The notes: generated from the letters alone by a model not told the origin. A stretch of DNA of 64,000 bases from Bacillota bacterium (GCA_023400235.1 JAEXFI010000016.1:1-64000); one strand, 5' to 3'; numbered from the stretch's first letter, positions 51,181 to 60,757 are shown. Program-made: numbers and translations.

Positions 51181-52059
51181 ATGGATATTAATTTTGAATT
51201 GTATAAGATTTTTTTCTGTTGTGCAGATAGCCAAAGCTTTTCAAAGGCGGCTAAAAAGCTCTTTATATCCCAATCGGCAGTGAGCCAGTCCATAAGACAG
51301 CTTGAAACCCGTCTGGGGGTAACCCTGTTTTACAGAAAATCCAGAGCCATTCAACTGACTCCTGAGGGGGAGATGCTTTTCAGTTATGTTGCTCAGGCCT
51401 ATAATTTTATAAAAACCGCGGAGTCAAAGCTTCAGGAGCTGGAGGGCTTAAAAGCAGGGGAAATAAGAATAGGGGTCAGTGACTCCATCTGCAAATATTT
51501 TGTTATGCCGTATATAAAGAAATTTGGCATGCTGTATCCGCAAATCTCAATAAAAGTGGTGAACCGTACAACTCCTCAACTGCTGGAGGTATTGAGAAAC
51601 GGCCTTGTAGACATGGTTATTTCCACACTTCCGGTTAATCCTGAGCTATATACCTCAGTTGGTTTTTTAATTGTTGAGGATATATTTGTAGCCTCAGATA
51701 AATATGCTGAGCTGAAAAATAAAATAGTCCCACTGAAGGAGCTGGCCAGTCATCCCCTTGTAATGCTTCCTCCCGACAGCTCCACCCGAAAAGCCATAGA
51801 CTCTTTTTTTGTCAGCCATGGACTGGCCTGCTCTCCCGAAATAGAATTGGAGAGCCTGGACCTGCTGGTGGAATTTACATTGATAGGAACAGGAATAGCC
51901 TATGTTCTTAAGGACAGCGCGGTGAAATTCATTGAAGATGGCCGTCTGTTCCGTATAGAGACAGCCGAAAAGCTGCCTGAAAGAGAGGTTGGGATAGTCA
52001 CCATGAAAAATGTAATGCTGTCAAAAGCAGTACAGACGTTTATGGACATACTGCTTTAG
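51181..52059 (+). CDS. LysR-family transcriptional regulator
   Basis: A 292-residue regulator with the N-terminal winged HTH (ELYKIFFCCADSQSFSKAAK, LFISQSAVSQSIRQLE, LGVTLFYRKSR) and a periplasmic-binding-fold effector domain. The ATG follows AAGGTGG. It is divergent from purL with about 235 bases between, an AT-rich region that would hold both promoters; by position it may regulate purL, itself, or both. The last three codons lie in a 14-bp tandem repeat. Confidence 0.92.
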   Translation: MDINFELYKIFFCCADSQSFSKAAKKLFISQSAVSQSIRQLETRLGVTLFYRKSRAIQLTPEGEMLFSYVAQAYNFIKTAESKLQELEGLKAGEIRIGVSDSICKYFVMPYIKKFGMLYPQISIKVVNRTTPQLLEVLRNGLVDMVISTLPVNPELYTSVGFLIVEDIFVASDKYAELKNKIVPLKELASHPLVMLPPDSSTRKAIDSFFVSHGLACSPEIELESLDLLVEFTLIGTGIAYVLKDSAVKFIEDGRLFRIETAEKLPEREVGIVTMKNVMLSKAVQTFMDILL

Positions 52060-52086
52060 ACATACTGCTTTGGACATGCTGCTCAA
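52045..52086. repeat. 14-bp tandem repeat, three copies
   Basis: GACATACTGCTTTA, GACATACTGCTTTG and GACATGCTGCTCAA follow one another. The first copy contains the stop codon of the LysR gene, so the repeat extended just past the coding end. Another GACATGCTTA follows at 52101. Confidence 0.75.
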
Positions 52087-52110
52087 GCATTTCTGTATAA
52101 GACATGCTTA

Positions 52111-53160
52111 CTATAAAAACTCCTTGATTAGTTCATCCTTTTCTACAGAAAAATCAACAAAATTTTCATTTATTCTGATTACAGGTGCATATGCGCATTG
52201 GTGGGGCACATATACAATTTCCCCCACTTCCCCGTTTGTCATTTTAACTTTTGAGCCCACATAATAGCTGGGCATATTTGTAAAGAGCACCATCATGATC
52301 TTGGGGTCTACCGTATCAAAGCCCACACTTTCCAATTCTTTAAAGGCCGTAAAGGGTGTCTGCCTTCCCCTGTATACTCTTTCGGAGGTAATGGCATCAA
52401 ATATGTCTGCTACAGTAATGATTTTTGAATAGAGGTTTTTCTGATTTCCCTTTATGCCAAAGGGGTAGCCGGTGCCGTTTTCCTTCTCATGATGCATTAT
52501 GACGGCCCGTTTGACATCCATGCTGATTTCGCTGTAATTCTTTATTATTTCATAGCCATATACGGGGTGTCTTTTCATTATTTCATACTCGGAGTCTGAC
52601 AAGGGCCCCTTTTTGTTGAGTATCTCCAGGGGAATCTGTGCCTTGCCCACATCATGGAGCAGGCCTGCCATTACCACATCCTTCAGCTGCTTTTTTGTAA
52701 AGCCCAGCCACTTGCCCAAAAGCATGGAGTAAACAGAAACATTTACCAGATGTGAATAGGTGTAGGCGTCGGCTATTCTGACCGAATTGACGCAATCCAT
52801 AAGGGAGCCGCAATCGTTGAGCTTGCTGTAAATGTGTTCAGATATGTTCTCAGCCTTGTTAAAATCAAGTTCCTTACCGGAAGCCAAATCCTGTATCATC
52901 ATTTTGGCCACATTTACATCTTCAATATACCGCTTTTGATCCTGGTTGATATTTTCCGCGGACAAATAATCGTCGCCGTGTACCGGATTGGAATTGTAGA
53001 TAAATACCCTGTCTATTCTGAAGTCCAGGAGCTTCTTCAAAATATGCTCGCTGACAATGGTATTTGAAGGAACAATCATGTTCCCTCCTATAGAGTATAC
53101 GTCTTCCCCAAGATAGCTTCCAAGTATTTCTTCATTGACCTCAACATATTTTTTATCCAT
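52111..53160 (-). CDS. HD-GYP domain phosphodiesterase
   Basis: A 349-residue protein with an N-terminal domain of about 100 residues (HLLxxGxxV-like segment NEEILGSYLGEDVYSIGG, found before many HD-GYP domains) and an HD-GYP domain with AGLLHDVGKAQIP, IMKRHPVYGYEII, HHEKENGTGYPFGIKG and ADIFDAITSERVYR, all metal-binding His and Asp present. The GYP triad reads GTGYPFG. It likely hydrolyses c-di-GMP or a related dinucleotide. GGGGAG precedes the ATG. Convergent with the LysR gene; the ABC operon starts divergently. Confidence 0.93.
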   Translation of the reverse strand: MDKKYVEVNEEILGSYLGEDVYSIGGNMIVPSNTIVSEHILKKLLDFRIDRVFIYNSNPVHGDDYLSAENINQDQKRYIEDVNVAKMMIQDLASGKELDFNKAENISEHIYSKLNDCGSLMDCVNSVRIADAYTYSHLVNVSVYSMLLGKWLGFTKKQLKDVVMAGLLHDVGKAQIPLEILNKKGPLSDSEYEIMKRHPVYGYEIIKNYSEISMDVKRAVIMHHEKENGTGYPFGIKGNQKNLYSKIITVADIFDAITSERVYRGRQTPFTAFKELESVGFDTVDPKIMMVLFTNMPSYYVGSKVKMTNGEVGEIVYVPHQCAYAPVIRINENFVDFSVEKDELIKEFL

Positions 53161-53392
53161 AGTCTCCCCGCCTACCTTTAATTATTAAGAGAAATTTAAG
53201 AAATACAGTCATTACTATTATGTATAATTATTATATAATAAAATAATGAAATAGTCACCCAGTTTTCGCCATATTAATACATTTTATGTAAAAATAATAT
53301 GATATTCTTATTTAGTGAATCTGGAACATTTTTCACATTTTTTACGTCAAAATATGGTTGCGAAAAAATTTATACAAAGGAGGATTGTGTTA

Positions 53393-54103
53393 TTGGAGAA
53401 CATCATAGAAATTAAAGGAATCCGCAAGGTATACAGAGTAGGCAGCGAGAAGGTCGTAGCCTTGGAGAATATCGATCTGTCCATTGGCAAGGGTGAAATC
53501 TGCTGTCTTTTGGGCACCTCCGGCTCTGGAAAATCAACACTGCTGAATCTGATGGCCGGTCTTGAAAAACCCTCCAGAGGTGAGATTATCATTAAGAATA
53601 TACATGTGGAAAAACTGGATGAAAAAAAGCTGGTTCTCTTCAGGCAGAAATATATCGGCTTTGTTTTTCAGTCCTATAATCTGCTGCCCAGTCTTACAGC
53701 ACTTGAAAATGTGGGACTGCCCCTTGCCTTCAAGGGTATCCCCCGCAGGGTAAGGGATAAAATATCCAAGCAAATGCTGCACTCGGTGGGTCTGACCACC
53801 CACAGCAACAGAAAGCCGTCCCAGATGAGCGGCGGCCAGCAGCAGAGGGTGGGCATCGCAAGGGCTTTTGTAGGGAATCCTGAAATAGTTTTTGCAGATG
53901 AACCTACAGGAAACCTTGACTCAAAAACCACCAGTGAGGTAATGAACCTTATTACCGATATTGCAAGGAAAAGCAATCAAACGCTGATTATTGTCACCCA
54001 CGATATAAATATAGCCAAATATGCGGACAGGATCATACATATATTGGACGGAAATATAGAGAAAATCCAATCGGTTACTCCCCAGGGTGCAATATCAAAC
54101 TAA
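53393..54103 (+). CDS. ABC transporter ATP-binding protein (MacB/LolD type)
   Basis: A 236-residue ATPase with Walker A LLGTSGSGKST, Q loop FVFQSYNLLPSL, signature MSGGQQQRVGIARAF, Walker B IVFADEPTGNLDS and H loop IIVTHD. TTG at 53393, nine bases after AAGGAGG, is the probable start; the frame further upstream has no site. First gene of a three-gene operon with a CARDB-repeat surface protein and a MacB-like permease. Confidence 0.93.
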   Translation: MENIIEIKGIRKVYRVGSEKVVALENIDLSIGKGEICCLLGTSGSGKSTLLNLMAGLEKPSRGEIIIKNIHVEKLDEKKLVLFRQKYIGFVFQSYNLLPSLTALENVGLPLAFKGIPRRVRDKISKQMLHSVGLTTHSNRKPSQMSGGQQQRVGIARAFVGNPEIVFADEPTGNLDSKTTSEVMNLITDIARKSNQTLIIVTHDINIAKYADRIIHILDGNIEKIQSVTPQGAISN

Positions 54104-54137
54104 AAATAAAAGAGCCAAAAGGCTTGGAGGCTAGCAT

Positions 54138-56516
54138 ATGAGCAAAATAAAAAAATTTACTTCTTTAGTTTTAATTTGTTTAATCGTAATTTCAGAACTC
54201 ATTTCGGGAAATATGCCGGTTAAGGCTGCACAGGACGTGGATCTGGCTTCGTATTACTGTCCAAGTTCTAAAATCGCTCCTAACAGCGAATTTGACATGA
54301 ACTTGTTTGTCCAGAACAATTCGGATTCTATAATAACTAATGTTCAAATCATAATTGACGGCAGCTCTGCCTTTACCCTGAAAGGCTCCAACGAGGAACT
54401 TCCCAGCATAGATAAAGGCAAGCAAGCGGGAACTGGTTTGCGCACCTATTCATACAACGGGGGCTCAAACAAGCTTCAGGTCACAATACAGTATACACTT
54501 AACGGAAACCTGTACCAAGTGGAGGATTCCCTCAACATCTCCCAGGCCGTCCCCAAGGACGATACCCAGGAAACTCCAGTGGATACCACAAAATACGCTC
54601 CAAAAATAGTCATTGCAAGCAATACTTCCATTCCATCCGGACAGGTAGGCTCTCAGATAACCTATACCCTGCCCCTTAAGAATACATCTCTGTATGGTGC
54701 AAGGAATATTGTAATCTCCCCCGTGCTGGACGACGGAGGCCCTATTGTCATGAGCTCCATGAATATTACGCAGACAATTGACAGTCTTGCTCCCAACGAA
54801 CAAAAGGATGTGAGCTTTACTTTCCAGATTTCCACAAATGCTTCTGTTAAGACTTATCCCATAAAGTTCAATATACAGTACTACAATACCTCAAATAATT
54901 ATTTCAGTTCCAGCGAAACCGCCTATTTAAAAACCACTGAAGGCACAAAGCTTCCCAAGCTCGCCTTAAAATCGGCGGTAACAAACCCCTCTCCCGTTCA
55001 GGCAGGTGAAAAATTCAAGCTGAATATTAATCTGGAAAATCTAGGTTCCGTAGCGGCCAAAAATGTACAGGTTACACTGCTGGGACTTTCAAATAACGGA
55101 GCAAGTATCACAGGCACCACCAACAAGCAGACCAAGAGCACTATCTCTGGTGGTACCTCTTCATTATTTACATATGACCTTTTGGCATCACCTAAAATAG
55201 AAACCGGCGCAAACACTCTGAAAATCAAGCTTGACTACACCGACTATACAGGGTCAGCGTTTTCGGAGGAAATCGAGTTTTTCTACAATGTCCAGTCAGC
55301 GGGAGCTCAGTCGGTGGTTGAACTGAAGAATGTAAGCTCTCCGTCCTCAACACTGGTGCCCGGCAACAATGCCCTCATATCCTGTGACGTGGCAAATACA
55401 GGTTCTGCAGATGCCTATAATGTAAAAGTATATTTAAGCACTGACAAGGAAATAATTCCAAGAACCTTGAACACTGTCATTCTTCCCGTCCTTAAAAAAG
55501 GAGAGACAAAAAATGTCCAGTTCCAGCTTTTTGTATCAGACGAGGCCGTAACAAAGAATTATCCCATAGCTGTAAATGTTGAGTACGACCTGACTTCCTC
55601 AGGAAGCGGCACGAAACAATCAGCCATGCAATATGTGGGGCTCTATGTGGAAAACAAAACCGGAAAGTCCGTACCCAGACTGATTATAGACAAATACAGC
55701 GTCAGTCCCGAGGTAATAAGCGCCGGACAGCAGTTCACCCTGGATTTATCCATACTGAATACCAGCAAATCTTCAACAATTAACAATGTAAAGGTTTCGT
55801 TAGCATCAGATGACGGTACCTTCAGCACTATAAACTCAAACTCGTTTTACATAGATTCCATAGGGCCCAAAGCAAGTGTCAGCAAGAAGGTTACTTTTAC
55901 CTCAAAGGCGGATGCGGCCCCAAAGCAGTACACAATAAGCGTAAACTACGAATATGAGGATGAAAAAGGCAATCCTTTTACCAACAAGGATGTGGTGGGA
56001 ATACCCATCCAGCAGACTCCAAGACTTGTGGTAGGAGATGTGAGCATTCCTCCTGAGGCCTTTATTGGAAATCCCATCCCTGTAAATGTAAGCTTCTTTA
56101 ACATGGGAAAATCCACTCTGTACAACCTTATGGTCAAACTGGAAGGTAATTTCAGAGTTGAAGGCACCAGCTATTTTGTGGGTAATTTTGAAACTGGCAA
56201 AAGCGATTCCTTCGACGGAACTCTGGTTCCTGAAGCGGCTGGTCCGGCAAGCGGCTTTATTGTATTCACCTATGAGGATTCCGAAGGCAAGAGCCAGGAA
56301 TTCAAAAAGGAGATATCCTTTAATGCTGCTGAAATGCCCGTGCAGCAGCAAATACCAGGACAGGGGGAAATGCCCGTGGAACAAGGCAATAAGATTCCAA
56401 CCTGGGCATTTATTGTGAGCGGTGTTGTAATGCTTGCAGTAGTGGTTTTAGCTATTCTTCTCATACGCAGAAAAATAAGAAGAAGAAAGGAACTTATGCT
56501 GGATGAAGAGATTTGA
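54138..56516 (+). CDS. CARDB/S-layer-like repeat protein with C-terminal anchor
   Basis: A 792-residue exported protein with a signal peptide (about 1-31), six Ig-like units of about 110-120 residues, each with a strand pattern like FKLNINLENLGSVAAKNVQV, ALISCDVANTGSADAYNVKV or FTLDLSILNTSKSSTINNVKV, and a final transmembrane helix (about 757-778) with the basic tail RRKIRRRKE. The repeats match the CARDB/COG1361 class seen in cell-surface and S-layer-related proteins. GGAGG precedes the ATG. Its stop overlaps the permease gene by 14 bases, so it is a built-in partner of the transporter, in the place where Gram-negative MacAB systems have the adaptor MacA. Confidence 0.85.
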   Translation: MSKIKKFTSLVLICLIVISELISGNMPVKAAQDVDLASYYCPSSKIAPNSEFDMNLFVQNNSDSIITNVQIIIDGSSAFTLKGSNEELPSIDKGKQAGTGLRTYSYNGGSNKLQVTIQYTLNGNLYQVEDSLNISQAVPKDDTQETPVDTTKYAPKIVIASNTSIPSGQVGSQITYTLPLKNTSLYGARNIVISPVLDDGGPIVMSSMNITQTIDSLAPNEQKDVSFTFQISTNASVKTYPIKFNIQYYNTSNNYFSSSETAYLKTTEGTKLPKLALKSAVTNPSPVQAGEKFKLNINLENLGSVAAKNVQVTLLGLSNNGASITGTTNKQTKSTISGGTSSLFTYDLLASPKIETGANTLKIKLDYTDYTGSAFSEEIEFFYNVQSAGAQSVVELKNVSSPSSTLVPGNNALISCDVANTGSADAYNVKVYLSTDKEIIPRTLNTVILPVLKKGETKNVQFQLFVSDEAVTKNYPIAVNVEYDLTSSGSGTKQSAMQYVGLYVENKTGKSVPRLIIDKYSVSPEVISAGQQFTLDLSILNTSKSSTINNVKVSLASDDGTFSTINSNSFYIDSIGPKASVSKKVTFTSKADAAPKQYTISVNYEYEDEKGNPFTNKDVVGIPIQQTPRLVVGDVSIPPEAFIGNPIPVNVSFFNMGKSTLYNLMVKLEGNFRVEGTSYFVGNFETGKSDSFDGTLVPEAAGPASGFIVFTYEDSEGKSQEFKKEISFNAAEMPVQQQIPGQGEMPVEQGNKIPTWAFIVSGVVMLAVVVLAILLIRRKIRRRKELMLDEEI

Positions 56517-57909
56517 TCTAATTATAATGGGGCTTAAAAACCTTTTCAGGCGAAAAACCAGAACCATACTCACAGTGTTGGGTGTTGTAATCGGTACGGC
56601 TGCAATAGTTGTTATGGTTTCATTGGGACTTGGCATGAATGAAAGCTTTGATGAGCAGTTGAAGCAAATGGGCAGCCTTAACATTATCAATGTGACCAAA
56701 TACCGTAATACTCCTGAAGGCGCCTCAATGAACACCAAGGAAATAGTACTTGACCAGACTGCAATTGCAAACATCGGAGCCATTAAGGGTGTGCAGGCGG
56801 TAACTCCCGTTCTGGAATCCTATGTAAAGCTTGTATCGGGAAAGTACCTGGCCTATACCCCCATTCTGGGAATTGACTCAAGGGTCATGAAGGATTTTGA
56901 CTATTCTGCCGGCGAAGGCAGATTGCTGCAAGAGGGAGATACCGATAACATAGTACTCGGCAGCATGATACCGCAGAATTTTTTCAATCCTAAAAATCAG
57001 TACAGTATGATGGGCGGACCAAATCAAAAACCTCCCGTGAATGTTATGACCGACAAGATGCAAATAACCTTTGACATGATGTACGGTGAGAAACAAAGGG
57101 CCGGACAGGGAGGCACCGAAAATCAAAAGCCTCCCAAGCTTTATAAGGTCAAGGGCGCAGGAGTACTGGTTCAGTCAAACGACTGGCAGAAAAATCAATA
57201 TATTTTTATGGATATAACACACCTGCAGAAGCTTATAAAAGACGCCAATAAGTCGGAGCAGCAACAAGGCGGCAACAAGGGTATGGGAGGCATGTATGGA
57301 AATGCAGACACCTCCAAGGGCTACGAGAGACTGATGGTTATGGTAAAGAACATAAAGGATGTGGACGGTGTTCAGAAGAAAATCGATGACATGGGTTACG
57401 GCACCAACAGCCTTGGAGACCTTAGAAAATCCATGCAGAAGCAGGCTCAGACCATTCAGATAGTACTGGGAGGTATTGGCGCCATATCCTTGCTCATTTC
57501 AGCACTGGGAATTACCAATACCATGATAATGTCAATATATGAAAGAACCCGTGAAATCGGTGTCATGAAGGTACTTGGCTGCAAACTGAACAACATAAAA
57601 CAGCTCTTTCTGTTTGAAGCAGGAGTCATTGGATTTTTCGGGGGTCTGGCAGGAGTTCTTTTGAGTCTACTGGCCTCCTTCATACTAAATGCCGTTGGCA
57701 AGGGCATTATGAATTCCGGGGGTATAGGCGGAGGTATGGGCATGGGAATGGGTATGGGCATGGAATCCGGCAGCAGGATTTCGGTTATTCCGCCCTGGCT
57801 GGCAGCCCTGTCCATAGTCTTTGCAGTAATAATCGGACTTGTTTCCGGCTTTTCCCCTGCAAGAAGAGCAATGAAGCTAAGTGCTCTGGAAGCAATCAAG
57901 ACCGAGTAA
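56503..57909 (+). CDS. MacB-like FtsX-family ABC permease
   Basis: A 468-residue permease of the MacB_PCD-FtsX type. The N-terminal helix is in RRKTRTILTVLGVVIGTAAIVVMV (split: RRKTRTILTVLGVVIGTAA), the extracytoplasmic domain spans about 50-315, and three C-terminal helices follow, with ALGITNTMIMSIYERTREIG and MKVLGCKLNNIK typical. Odd points: two Gly/Met/Gln-rich segments, one in the extracytoplasmic domain (QGGNKGMGGMYGN) and one between the last helices (GGGMGMGMGMGME). Operon with the ATPase and the CARDB protein. Confidence 0.9.
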   Translation: MKRFDLIIMGLKNLFRRKTRTILTVLGVVIGTAAIVVMVSLGLGMNESFDEQLKQMGSLNIINVTKYRNTPEGASMNTKEIVLDQTAIANIGAIKGVQAVTPVLESYVKLVSGKYLAYTPILGIDSRVMKDFDYSAGEGRLLQEGDTDNIVLGSMIPQNFFNPKNQYSMMGGPNQKPPVNVMTDKMQITFDMMYGEKQRAGQGGTENQKPPKLYKVKGAGVLVQSNDWQKNQYIFMDITHLQKLIKDANKSEQQQGGNKGMGGMYGNADTSKGYERLMVMVKNIKDVDGVQKKIDDMGYGTNSLGDLRKSMQKQAQTIQIVLGGIGAISLLISALGITNTMIMSIYERTREIGVMKVLGCKLNNIKQLFLFEAGVIGFFGGLAGVLLSLLASFILNAVGKGIMNSGGIGGGMGMGMGMGMESGSRISVIPPWLAALSIVFAVIIGLVSGFSPARRAMKLSALEAIKTE

Positions 57910-57996
57910 GGATAGTTATAAGCAATCTAAAAAAGGTTTAAGGCTCAACAACACGGCTTAAAAGGAAAACTTAATGAACCGTAACCAAACAAATAA

Positions 57997-58034
57997 ATCA
58001 GGCGTTGTCTTCAAAGGATAGCGCCTGGTTTTTA
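57997..58034. terminator. Bidirectional intrinsic terminator
   Basis: ATCAGGCGTTGTC (57997-58009) pairs with GATAGCGCCTGGT (58017-58029), 13 positions with three wobbles, followed by TTTTT on the plus strand; the minus strand has AACCAGGCG...CGCCTGAT then TTTATTTG. It ends the ABC operon on the plus strand and the PP2C operon on the minus strand. Confidence 0.85.
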
Positions 58035-58043
58035 AGTTCTCCG

Positions 58044-58874
58044 CTATTTCTGAACTATGACAACTGAAATATCGTCTTTTGAGCCCGCACCTATGGCTGC
58101 CTGAATAATATTGTGACAAGTCCGGACACCTAATGCATCAGAGGTCATCAAGCATTCCAGCTCATCTATTTCAATGTAATCATGCACCCCGTCCGAGGTC
58201 AGCAGCAGCGTGCTGAATTCCTGCATATCTGAAATTACAATACTTTCAAGCAAAGACGCATTACCCCCGCCGAAGCAGTTTGTTATCTCGTTTTTTCTGC
58301 TTTGTGAGGTATCATCAATTCTTCCCATTTTCAACAAACGGTTATATACCGTATGGTCTGAAGTTAATTGTTTGAGGTACTTTCCTTGCAGCACATATGC
58401 CCGTGTATTTCCAATATGAACAAGACATTCTTTATTTCCAATACAAACCATACCAGTCAGCGTGGTTGCGGCTGTGGAAAAGCCTTTTGCTGTGCCTTCA
58501 GAAATCAAATCCATATTGATGTCGTTCAATAATTGCCGCAGTTTGATTTTGTCAGGTTCAGTATTAGTAATTCCCTTAATCCGCTCAGCGACAAAGGAAG
58601 AGGCGAAATAACCTCCGGCATTTCCTCCGACACCATCAGCAACACAAACAATATCTGCTGCAGCTACCGAAAGTTCGGAACTGTCATTGCAGATGAGCAT
58701 ATCTCCTACTAGAACAGTATCCTCACACTGCTCCTTCCCAACTCCACATTGTACTGCAACAAAGATTGTCATAATATTTTCCATGCCCCCCGCCCCGCAC
58801 AAAACTCCATGAAAGTCACGGCATGGAATGGTTGCCACATTTTTATTTGCTTCAAAATTTCTTTCATACTTCAC
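58044..58874 (-). CDS. PP2C-family Ser/Thr protein phosphatase
   Basis: A 276-residue PPM/PP2C phosphatase. Metal-binding motifs are EQCEDTVLV (first Asp box, Asp52), VCVADGVGGNAGG (Asp80, DGxGG), LLTSDGVHDYIE (DGxxD) and SKDDISVVIVQ (DD near the C terminus). GAGGTGAAG five bases before ATG at 58874 supports that start, which gives a 30-residue N-terminal extension before the core. It overlaps the AAA+ gene by 11 bases. Last gene of the operon that also has an FHA domain protein, so it probably removes phosphates from a protein read by that FHA domain. The kinase is not in the window. Confidence 0.9.
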   Translation of the reverse strand: MKYERNFEANKNVATIPCRDFHGVLCGAGGMENIMTIFVAVQCGVGKEQCEDTVLVGDMLICNDSSELSVAAADIVCVADGVGGNAGGYFASSFVAERIKGITNTEPDKIKLRQLLNDINMDLISEGTAKGFSTAATTLTGMVCIGNKECLVHIGNTRAYVLQGKYLKQLTSDHTVYNRLLKMGRIDDTSQSRKNEITNCFGGGNASLLESIVISDMQEFSTLLLTSDGVHDYIEIDELECLMTSDALGVRTCHNIIQAAIGAGSKDDISVVIVQK

Positions 58875-60744
58875 CTCTGGTACAGTTCAGTGAGAAAGGG
58901 ATATTTTTCGCATCTATAGTATTAATAGTTATCCGGTCATCACCCTTTATAGCATTATCAAACAAATAGCGGGACAGCGGGTTGATGAGCAAACTTTCCA
59001 CCATATTTCCTATTCCCCTGGCTCCGTTTGAAAGATTGCCCAACGACTTTTCAAGAAGTGTGGCACGAGCCTCTGTACTTACAGTGAGTTCAATCCTTTT
59101 TTCAGTTGAGAGATTGTTTATTATTTTATTAATCTGGGCATCAAGAATTAACTCTGCTACATCTGGTCTGATAAAGTCAAATACCACAATGTTTTCGCCG
59201 ATTCTATTAAGAATTTCCGGACGCCCCAGTTCCAATTTAAAATAATTCTCAACTGCCAGTCGCACTTTAGTCTGAACTTCGCTAAAATCCATCCTTTCAG
59301 TAACATTTGCCTCTCGGTTGCCCAGGTCGTTGAGGGTATAAATGCCAAGATTGCTTGTAAAGATTATAATGCACTCGGAAAAATAAACCGTGTTTCCTTG
59401 ACCGTCAGTCATGCGACCGTCCTCAAGTATTTGAAGAAACTTGTCCAGAATGGACGGATGCGCTTTCTCAATTTCGTCGAACAGGAGGATGGAGAACGGC
59501 TTCTCCTTTACCGCATTTGTCAATTGTCCCCCCGCTTCGTATCCCACATATCCCGGAGGCGCCCCCAGCAGTTTTTGGTCACTATGGCTTTGTCCGTATT
59601 CGCTCATATCAAACCGAATACAGCAGCTTTCGTCACCGAAAAGTTTTTCAGCAAGTGTTTTAGCGGTTTCTGTCTTGCCGGTTCCTGTAGGGCCGGCAAA
59701 AAATAGTATGCCCTTGGGTTTGTTATGAGAGGAGTGCTGAAGTCCAGACATTCCAGTAACAGCCCGCTTGACAACATCCAAGCTTTTTACTATGGCAAAG
59801 TCTTGACCCTTGATTCTCTTTTTGAAATCACCATACGCAGACGCAAGCTCGTTTTCATCGAGTTTGTCCCACGGGTTCTCTCTTATTCCGTATTTATAAA
59901 GGTCTATGACTGAAGGCATTTGCCTGATACTAATTCGTTCATTTTTACAAAGCCGGCGCAACCCGTTTATTTCCGTGAAACAGAAACCCTCTGTTAACCC
60001 GACGAATTTGTCTTGAACCTTGTCAAGCTCATGGGGATGAGTATTGTAGTAACCCATGTCAGACTCATAGATATCTGATGCAAAGAAGCTTGGGAAATTT
60101 TTACCCTTTACAAGAATTTCACGCTCCTGGCGAGATGGAACCCCCACCATTATGGTCTTAACATTGGGATTGTCATGGTAGAACCATACTGGGAGGTCAT
60201 TTATCTTATTTACAATCATCACCACAATGTTCTTAAGAATGCCGTCTTCTTCTGTTCTTACATCCTTTGCTTCAAGAGAGGCAAGCAGCAAATTGGTATA
60301 GCTGTCTACTTCCGCTTGCACCAGATTGTCCGGCGAAGTAATGTAACGGGAGGCAAGTGTCATAATAACAGCCGCCGCACTTGCATTTTGCCCCACAGCC
60401 CTTCGTACGACTGAGGCGGCTGAGTTGCCCCTGCCTCCAAACTCTGCCCGAATATACTTCCCATCCAGTTTAGCTTGTGTCAGATTGGCGAACTCTTCCA
60501 CGCTGCCGTCTTCACATGAGTTATAGAAGCCCTGCATACTGTCAAAAAACACCACAGTCTGATAGCCCATATCCTTGAAGTAGTAGTGTAGATATTCGGG
60601 CAGACGGAGAATGCTGCCTTTGGATATTCCGCCTTCAACCGGGTATTGATAAACATCAAGGACATTTCCCTCGACTATTATAAGCGGTTTGATTTTGCTG
60701 AAAATGCCCAGCTCACGGTGCCATTTGGGGATGAAGTCAGCCAT
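58864..60744 (-). CDS. Clp/HSP100-like AAA+ ATPase with degenerate N-terminal AAA region
   Basis: A 626-residue protein. Residues about 310-620 are a complete Clp-type AAA+ module: Walker A GPTGTGKTETAK (351-362), pore loop GAPPGYVGYEAGG (395-407), Walker B LLFDEIEKAHP (420-430), sensor 1 TSNLG (463-467), arginine finger region LGRPEILNRIGE and a C-terminal D2-small domain. Residues 1-300 (IVEGNVLDVYQYP, YQTVVFFDSMQGFYN, IVVMIVNKINDLPVWFYHD, TIMVGVPSRQERE) look like an AAA-type alpha/beta fold that lost its P loop; inferred by pattern. No ClpN domain or IGL/P loop for ClpP was seen. It most likely remodels protein complexes in response to the FHA/PP2C pair of the same operon. Confidence 0.88.
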   Translation of the reverse strand: MADFIPKWHRELGIFSKIKPLIIVEGNVLDVYQYPVEGGISKGSILRLPEYLHYYFKDMGYQTVVFFDSMQGFYNSCEDGSVEEFANLTQAKLDGKYIRAEFGGRGNSAASVVRRAVGQNASAAAVIMTLASRYITSPDNLVQAEVDSYTNLLLASLEAKDVRTEEDGILKNIVVMIVNKINDLPVWFYHDNPNVKTIMVGVPSRQEREILVKGKNFPSFFASDIYESDMGYYNTHPHELDKVQDKFVGLTEGFCFTEINGLRRLCKNERISIRQMPSVIDLYKYGIRENPWDKLDENELASAYGDFKKRIKGQDFAIVKSLDVVKRAVTGMSGLQHSSHNKPKGILFFAGPTGTGKTETAKTLAEKLFGDESCCIRFDMSEYGQSHSDQKLLGAPPGYVGYEAGGQLTNAVKEKPFSILLFDEIEKAHPSILDKFLQILEDGRMTDGQGNTVYFSECIIIFTSNLGIYTLNDLGNREANVTERMDFSEVQTKVRLAVENYFKLELGRPEILNRIGENIVVFDFIRPDVAELILDAQINKIINNLSTEKRIELTVSTEARATLLEKSLGNLSNGARGIGNMVESLLINPLSRYLFDNAIKGDDRITINTIDAKNIPFSLNCTRGEV

Positions 60745-60757
60745 TTCGCATTACCTC

